Below, in pieces: positions 57,011 to 64,000 of a DNA stretch of 64,000 nt. Origin of the DNA: Combretum micranthum (taxonomy: Eukaryota > Streptophyta > Magnoliopsida > Myrtales > Combretaceae); NCBI GenBank assembly GCA_024138025.1, contig JAMXBD010000209.1, positions 124,001 to 188,000 on the forward strand, written 5' to 3'. Position 1 is the stretch's first letter, and every line of letters starts with the position of its first letter. The notes below the pieces were generated by a model, which saw nothing but the letters and a program-made list of their open reading frames with translations, had not been told where the DNA came from and did no database searches. Both the position numbers and the translations under genes were made by a program.

Positions 57011-59605
57011 ATTGATGCTCGACTTAGATCAAGACTAAGTCCACATGGACGCCTTAACAAAGAGGCCAAGTAGATTTACAATACAACTAACTAAAGAGTG
57101 AAAAAGTCACATATTGAATATAATAACATAAATATTCATTTATTATATTAAAAAATAAAGAGTAATAGCAGTTTAGACCAGCTTCTCGGTTAGGACAATT
57201 TTGCTAGCATCCCGACCAAATATTACGAACTTTATTGACGTTGCCAATCCAAGCACTCCTTTCAATTGATGTTACTGATCAGAGCCCTTACTGGTGGCCA
57301 AATGAAACACCAACAGACCTAAGTTACACATGCCACTATGGATGCATATGTTTCATTTGTAATTGGTAAAAAGCCAATTAGCTGTCGATACCAAAGAAGC
57401 ATAGCGGCAAGACCATCAAGCTGCACTAAGCACAAAAACAGAGGAAGCCCAAGGAAAATGGGATGATCAGAATTGTTAAGAAACAATCACTCTAATCTCT
57501 CATGACCGACCCTTTGCAAGACAAGGAGAACTTAACCCATTCCCCTTCGCTAAGTCCATCCGATCAAGAACTTGTTGGAGCCAATTGCTTTAACCTACCC
57601 AGCAACCAACTCATCTCAAGATGAAGAACCCCCCAACCGGCTCTCCCTTATTAACTCCATTCAATGGAGCTATAGCTATAATTCAAGAAGAAAAAGAGAA
57701 GGCTTCAAAACTAAAGCCATCCCTCCAAGAAAGAAAAGGGTACTAAAGATGATAAGGTAACAACAAGGCTTCCCAATCGACTCAAACACAAGTACTCATT
57801 TTCCTACTTGAAAACTCCATATAACTAGAAATAATGACACCAATGGTCCACATTACATGCCACAACATAAGAAGAAAGTCCTTGCAACAATGAACAAACA
57901 ACACCTACTTTAGACAAAAGTCCTTCAAAAAAATTCAAGCCATCCAAGGAGAAAATGAAGAAATAAAGCACCAAAAGCTTGATCTTTCCAACCAAATGTA
58001 GAGGTGCGAATCCATGACAATGGATCGAGGAGATTGTTTCACTAGAAAAGTATGATTAAAAAAAAAAAAAAACTCTAAATGGACAATGACAGAGATTGCC
58101 TCCTCTATTAATAGGCAAAATAAGAAGAGATAATGATGGAAAAGATCCTACCAAATCTTAGGAACACTAATCGATGTGAAACCCCAACCATTATATATAT
58201 ATGATTACTATTGAATAGTTAGTAGAAACATAATGATCAATAGATACGTGGCACAAATCTTAAAGCGACGGTAGATGTAAGCCCCTACAAAAACGTTTGT
58301 AGTTGATTAAAATCAAATCAAGAAGAAATACGAGAAATAGAAGATCAACATAAAAGGTTTAATTAAAGCACTGAAAAAAGATTTTACATTATCTAAAGTA
58401 CAAGCAAATAGTCGGCATCCCGACCAACTAGAAAAACAATCATAACAATAAAACCCTAGTCCTTCACCAAAGCCTCATTTAGCTTATCTACGCACTGGTC
58501 AACCCAAAAGCTAGTAAGCCTTCACTAATCATGCCACCTGCTGACTTAACTAAAGCAACTACTTCACCTAGTAGCCTTGGATCCATCTCACCAACCTCAA
58601 GCACGACCATAACTCGGTTTAAGTAGGTTTCACTGACTCGAACCTAACTTGCTCAAGCTGCCTTGTAAGATCAACATTAGCAACCAATGGAACAAGCATT
58701 AATTCCCACCTTCATTGGCCGGCTCTGTGATGTTCTAGCTCCCAACCCTTACTTACAACGTCCTCATTTGTATCTTCCTCCTCCTCACCTTCCTCCAGAT
58801 CAATTGCCTCCTCGCTATGAAGATAAATAAGGGAATTTTGCCAATGAACCATGCTACAAGAGCAATGCTCATGGATGTACTGGATAGCCTCACCATCACC
58901 TCACACTCAATCTCTAATTTCTCTTCTACCCAGGCCTAACTGCTAAAGTAATCATCAACAGTGAAGTCTCATTGGCTAACACTCAAAGTGATCATAGCCG
59001 CCATTATCCTCACACACTTACAGAGATCATCATGATCCTTCTGGGCCTTGTTCAAGTTCTCATAAGCTTCTCTAAGTCTAACTTGGCTTGAGCCGCCTAA
59101 GCTTCAAGCCCATGTGTCTACAAAATTAGTTCCGCCTTCATGGGTATGAAACCCTCCCGCTCTCCATCAGGTTACCATCTAAAAGCTGTCGGAGCTAACT
59201 GACTTCTACCTAAGTTGTTGGTTATCCGACACTCGAACTATGCTCAGGTAAAAGCCTCGCACTCTTGAAGTTATGAGTATAACTATTCAACTTTCCTTTC
59301 AGCAACTAACTTTTTTCTCCCTATATTGATTGGCTTGCCTCTCCTTTGTCAGAATCTTTGCTTAGGAATTTGACAGTCATCCTTTAGCCCATAATAAAGA
59401 GTATGTAGCTCATACTGGTATTATAGAAAAAACAACTCATGGCAAGGACAAGACCTACCTCCTCTAAATGTCTGTCTTGGTTAGAACACTCGAACCTTAA
59501 CTGGTTATTCTCCTACTATAAGTTCTTCCTATACAACATCACATTCGTAATACCCTTACAATCCTTTACAGATAACACAAATAATAAGTAACTAGCACGA
59601 TAGCA
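57011..59605 (-). other. 3' region of the Tat element, degenerate antisense reading frames
   Basis: The DNA is less AT-rich than true intergenic parts, and minus-strand frames with many stops read as charged, helix-rich sequence, probably the decayed C-terminal part of the antisense ORF at 59606-61060. The phrase GCATCCCGACCAA occurs twice (about 57210 and 58415). No intact gene is present. Confidence 0.35.
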
Positions 59606-61060
59606 TCAAACAAAGTCAATAGTCAACGAGGAACTTATGTCAGCAAAGTGCCCAAGTTGATCATCATTCTCATCGAACACCCATAGAAAATAGATGCCTA
59701 CCATCATGCAATAGCTTGATGCACTGGACATCCCCATGAGGCCCTGGAGTAAAGGAAGAACAACAATCAACCTAGAAGTACCTTCATGCATAGGCGTATA
59801 CTCTTCATGATGACCAATTGAGTACAATTCAATAGGGTCTTCCGATTGACAACCAGAACCATAACGGTTTAGAACACCAACCACCGCACTAGCACTCCTA
59901 TGCTCATCCCCCCAATAGATGGAGACCTTCGGCTCACTAATGGACAATTGAAGCCATAGTTTTCTCATGATGAGGCCTCTTTAAGGGAGTTTGGAATTGG
60001 TCGAGCCTCCTTGCTTGGCATTTCCCTTTTAACACCTAAAGCTCCTTCAGGCACTTTTCCCTCCAAGCCACTAAGTCTCCATAAACAGGATGGCCACCTT
60101 GCACATCTTGCCTTCCACTCGTATTGGTCAACAGTGCCTTTTTCTGACCTTTACCCTTGGTCAACTTAGGGCCAAAGAGATAGTCGATACCCTAGATCTT
60201 CCCCTCTTCGCTTTACCTACAAGTATAAGAAAATATTCAACAACACTTCATAGAAAAGACAATTACAAGCGAACACACAGTGTAATATGTCCTGAGCAAC
60301 TGCCCTAAATAATTTGATAACCCAAATGCCTAGAAACACTACTTAGGTCGTACCTCGAGCATCTTTTTCCCTTTCCTTGAAATAGGCTTAAGGTACAAAG
60401 CAAGGCCTCTACTCTAAATTAAACTACACGACCTTCTTGGCACTAAGAAGGTTGACACCTATAAAAGTGATACTACTCCATAAAAGCCTTTAATTCCTCT
60501 ATAATCTCTTGGTCATTCCCAAGCAGTGATGGTTAGCCTAACATAGAACAAAATCTTACCCATCACATTGTAAAAGGAGCATCTTTTTCCAACTCCACAA
60601 TAATAAACTTATCTTTCCAATTCTTGGCGCTTGGTTTTAACTCGATAGAGAAAGACAATTCCCTCCTTTGCTATAGTTGCACCCACTAGTCATTAGGGTA
60701 TTTAACCATAAGGAAATATTGAAGCAATTGAGGCGGGACCTTCGAAATAACTCAACACACAAAGCTTCAAGAGCAATCCATAGTCTCCAAGTTTTGACAA
60801 CAACTGAGTCGAGCCCCAATTGAAGTAGGTCAGCACTTCCTGCTAAAAATTTGATAATAGGAAGCGTAAACTAAACTCCATAAATTTGGTGTAAACACAA
60901 AATCCTAGGCTAATGAACCAAGGCCACTTGATCACTTGGACCTGGAACGATAATGGAACACTTGCTTTGAGTCCTCAACAAAATACCAACTCCAATATTT
61001 TATGAAGATCCTCCTTATTAATCTCACTATGAAAGTTGTTTGACCCATTGCAGCATCTAA
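59606..61060 (-). pseudogene. Antisense ORF remnant resembling the plant 'putative gypsy-type transposon' domain
   Basis: Read on the minus strand, broken frames give INKEDLHKILELVF (about 61025), YGV.FTLPIIKFLAG near 60880, LGLDSVVVKTWRLWIALEAL and CVELFRRSRLNCF (60818-60700), then SAKNWKDKFIIVEL (about 60632-60591). The order and the KxWKxxFFFVE-like block fit the domain Pfam calls Transposase_28, often found as an extra, antisense ORF in Tat-type elements (my recollection, not a search). A 120-codon open frame at 59606-59968 follows downstream and starts MRKLWLQLSISEPKVSIYWG. Stops lie at about 60910, 60873, 60636 and 60560. The function is unknown; the gene is dead here. Confidence 0.55.
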
Positions 61061-61842
61061 ATTAGCTAGAGAATCAAAAGTTCTTTAGGATAGCCTTACT
61101 TTACCTTCCCTACTGAATAGAGTCCTTAGAAAAGACCAGCCATAAAAAGCAAATGACCATTGTCATGAAGAGTTGAATAGTCATCAGTAGCAAGGCCATA
61201 CTTCTTTACCTATGTTCCACCACATTCTAGGCAATGGGGGCTACTTGCATTATTGTAGGGAGGGAAGAAGCCCCTCTAGGATTACTACCATGAACAGCTC
61301 ACTCATAGTATGGGAAGAACTACAGCTCTCATCAGTCAATGTGAATAAAAAATGATCACTCAAGCAACAAAGATGAAGGCTTTTTAGAATTTTGCAAATA
61401 AGAAAATGCAGAAGGAAAGATGTAAGAAAGAATAAAACTACTACACCAAAGATATTTATAAATCCTAAAGAAACTCTCAAGAAAAGGGAATAATGATGAA
61501 GTTACAAATAGTCGCAAGGCCCTAACTGTTGGATGCATACTCGTCTTAGAACAAATGATCGGGATTAAATGGCATAGGATGACGCCGTCTAACAAAGTAT
61601 AGATGTAATAACCATCACATCGATCTTTACTACACATGCCCACGCAAGGATATTCCCACTAGAATTCGAAAAGGCACCATCAAATGCCATTCGAAGCAAT
61701 ACCCGATTGACTTAATAGCGAGGCTTAGGATTGCTACTTAATCAATAATATATCGGCCACTCCACCAATTTAAGCCTGAACTCAACTCAACTGGCCTCTT
61801 CACTTAGCTTACTCCCCTTGCTTAATGAATAAAAGGGAGTAG

Positions 61843-64000
61843 TGTCACGCCCCGAGGGGTACCCTAAACGTGGCAGTCCGCCGTACACAATACTAAAGCC
61901 TAGGAATGACTACCTTAGTCACGCAAAGGCTTCCATATCATGTACAAGGCGTACATCACAACCAAGGGGACGCATCGGAGTAGCGCAATTTACATTGATA
62001 ATAAATAAGTAACAAGGCAAAGAGAATACTTAATATAAAACATAAGCATATCACATTCAATTCTTAAGGCATATCTTCTATTATCTTCAAATAAATATAC
62101 GTCCTAATCATATAGGTTAGCACATATAAAGAACCTTACAAAATTTCTTCATCGTATGATTCCATATCCTTAATCATCCGTCCATGACTTCCTTAATGTC
62201 ATGATCCTCAAATTTAATCCACGAATATACCTGTTTCAACAAAATCTATAGGGGTATAAGCTACAACTAGCTTAGTGAGATATTCCTTTTCATTCGCACC
62301 ATATTTTCAAACAAGTTTTTATTTTTAATACACATATGCTATGCATACAATGCAACAATCACATGATTACGCGAATATATATAGTCATCCGGAAACCATA
62401 TATAGAACGGATTTACCCCTCCGTATCAAAGGTTAGGGAATCGGGGTTGAAGGTCCTCGACCTTCTACTGCTAGTCCCCAGGTCCTCACCCACAGCGTTC
62501 GGTTGGCTCGGCTCCGAACCTAGAGTCGCTTTCCCCGAGCGATTTGGATTCTCCAGGAAGGAACATGGCCCGTGGCACCGCACGATCACAGCCAATCCAA
62601 CTCTACGCGTAGGAGTAGCAGCCTTCCGAAATAGATGTGACTCGATGGATGCTATGCGTGAACGTTTTATTGTTCTTAGGTCAAACCTTATTAAGGTTTA
62701 TTAGGGGCGATCAATCAATTTAGCAACAATAAACAATCATACAAGTAAGTAAACAAAATTATTTAAACAAGCAGATCGAAGTTGCGATATTCTTAATTCT
62801 CAATTCACGCATAAACATAGAATCATATATACGCATAATCCCGAAATCCCCAAATATACTCGTTTTTATCTTTTCTTAGTATACTAATGCTACTAACTTA
62901 CAAGCACAAGCAAGGTAACGAAATTAGAAGGAATAACTCACTCGTCCATTTCGCTATCTTCTTAGTCGTAGTAATCCTCGGGTAGGGTATTCTCGTATCC
63001 TTCGTCACCTAGACAAAAGAAATACCCGGGATAAGTCTTCATGAATTTCTATTCTTGGAGATTCTAAACTTTTCTTAAAATCGCGGTAAAATCGTATAAG
63101 AAGAAATTCCAACTTAAAATGGCCATAACTTGCTCATTTTAACTCGGAATTTCGCATATGATATACCGTTTTCTACCTATTCGAAAAGTTCTATCCATTT
63201 CTAAACTTATCTTGGTCATAAAAGGTCATTTGGGTTCCGAAAACGTCAGGTACAGATTTAAAACGAATTTTCTAAACTTTTGCAAAAATCCATTTTCTAA
63301 CTCAACTTCATTTTAAAGAAAATCCTTTTGTAACAATATAATTATATATTTGATAAACACTTTGAATATATAGGTAAGCTCACTTTATATGCAAAATTTC
63401 TAATGGTAGTGTCTCAACAATTTATTTCATAAAACAATTCTTTTTAAAACTTATTTTGATAAATTCCTTTTCAAGTATTTAAAGAAACTTTATATTTTTA
63501 CTAGGTTGTTATAAATGAGTATATTCTTATTTTATTTTTTTTTCATTTCCTTTTCCAAAACAAGTAAAATTTCCTTTTAACCTTAGTTTTTCATAAATTT
63601 CGCTTCTAGTGATAAAAGATCTATTTTTATCAAAAAGTATATTAGGTTGTTCAAAACCTTTTTATAATTTTGTATTTAGGATGGTTTTAGAAAATGAATT
63701 TTGTCTTCTTATATTCATTTCTAAAATATAAGCTTTTGCTTTCCAAAACTTGTTCTTTCATTTCTTTTGAAAAGAATCATTTTTATAAAATCCATTATTA
63801 TAAATCTTACCTCATTTATATTCCTTTCAAAATTAGTTCCTTCTTTTAGAAATTTGAAAATCATTATTTTTCCTAAGTGGGTTCATAACTTGATGAGTTG
63901 ATTTTTGTCTTAACTTTGAAAACTAGTTTGTTCCTTAGTTTAGAAAAGAATTTAAGTCTTAAACTTTCGATATTAACGATTTATTTTTCTAAAAGCTTAG
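61843..64000 (-). repeat. LTR on the minus strand, running off the window (LTR G)
   Basis: On the minus strand the element ends CGAGGGGCGTGACA at 61843, the style of end seen in Tekay-like LTRs. It has CTCACTAAGCTAGTTGTAGC (about 62280-62261), then a 3' splice-like GTTGAAACAG ending at 62231 and a short acidic frame (VYSWIKFEDHDIKEVMDG) to the stop at 62174. A GC-rich box lies at 62440-62600. This repeats the layout of the plus-strand LTRs. No primer-binding site or polypurine tract is visible at the left, so it is a solo LTR or the 3' LTR of an element lying to the right. Confidence 0.6.

Larger units (their letters stand above)
34061..61842 (+). mobile_element. Degenerate Tat/Ogre-type Ty3/Gypsy element, repeatedly interrupted
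   Basis: Remains appear in order on the plus strand: LTR end and primer-site region (about 34557), gag (36048-36530), protease (37105-37410), then, beyond the Tekay insertion, HNMILGRP (about 50025), reverse transcriptase (51250-51600), RNase H (52380-52603), integrase (52879-54100) and a tandem-repeat 3' region (54225-57010). An antisense ORF remnant follows (59606-61060, minus). Removing the inserts at 37452-50020, 50449-51128 and 54409-56078 gives a continuous layout. Tat elements are known for 3' tandem repeats and extra ORFs. I could not find a matching 3' LTR before 61842, so the right boundary is a guess and the left LTR edge is approximate. Confidence 0.6.

Noticed and set aside
57572..57760. 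62-codon basic frame
   Set aside because: It lies in the degenerate Tat 3' region and has no recognised motif or conserved context.
61820..61842. AAAAGGGAGTAG as a polypurine tract of a plus-strand element
   Set aside because: The sequence to its right ends GGGGCGTGACA on the minus strand like Tekay LTR 3' ends, so the plus-strand reading is less likely, though not excluded.
62336..62704. 122-codon plus-strand frame near the right end
   Set aside because: It spans the GC-rich box of a minus-strand LTR and shows no protein family features.
1..64000. tRNA genes, rRNA, CRISPR arrays, organelle insertions
   Set aside because: I looked for cloverleaf-like A/B boxes, rRNA signatures, regularly spaced short repeats and plastid or mitochondrial genes, and saw none I could support by eye; a tRNAscan run would settle the tRNA question.

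Overview
This is nuclear DNA from a flowering plant, most likely a eudicot. It is AT-rich, carries two intron-containing nuclear genes with GT-AG introns, and is dominated by plant LTR retrotransposons (Ty3/Gypsy of the Tekay/Del and Tat/Ogre types), hAT DNA transposons and foldback MITEs. I see no rRNA, CRISPR array or bacterial-style operon, and no tRNA that I could support by eye.

Layout. 1-12.4 kb is intergenic DNA holding two old LTRs of one Tekay-like family (1741-4100 and 4739-7576), an orphan GC-rich promoter-like island near 9.4 kb and a long-TIR MITE. 12.4-16.8 kb holds a six-exon alpha/beta-hydrolase gene (+) whose last two exons carry three frameshifts. 18.5-21.3 kb holds TIM14/PAM18 (-), the J-domain subunit of the mitochondrial inner-membrane import motor, with one single-base frameshift just before its conserved C-terminus. 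The TIM14 first exon and upstream flank (about 2.2 kb) are duplicated at 24.5-28.8 kb, and a solo LTR with a perfect 5-bp target duplication sits inside that second copy. 28.9-33.5 kb is a complete hAT element with a decayed transposase and a perfect 8-bp target duplication. From about 34 kb to at least 54 kb, and probably to 61.8 kb, lies a degenerate Tat/Ogre element. It has been split by a 12.6-kb Tekay element (37452-50020), whose 3' LTR is in turn split by a solo LTR of another family. The Tat element is also split by a 680-bp non-autonomous hAT element and by a 1.67-kb insert in its 3' tandem-repeat array. The last 2.2 kb is the end of another LTR on the minus strand.

How it fits together. 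The two cellular genes are unrelated and appear to be convergently placed neighbours; everything else records successive insertions. The most interesting signals are in the Tekay-like LTRs. Five copies share a 27-nt stem-loop of fixed length with compensatory base changes. The same LTRs share a short acidic reading frame directly behind a good 3' splice site. Both suggest that part of the LTR transcript is under structural or coding constraint. All frames, splice sites and repeats were read by eye; no alignment or database search was run.
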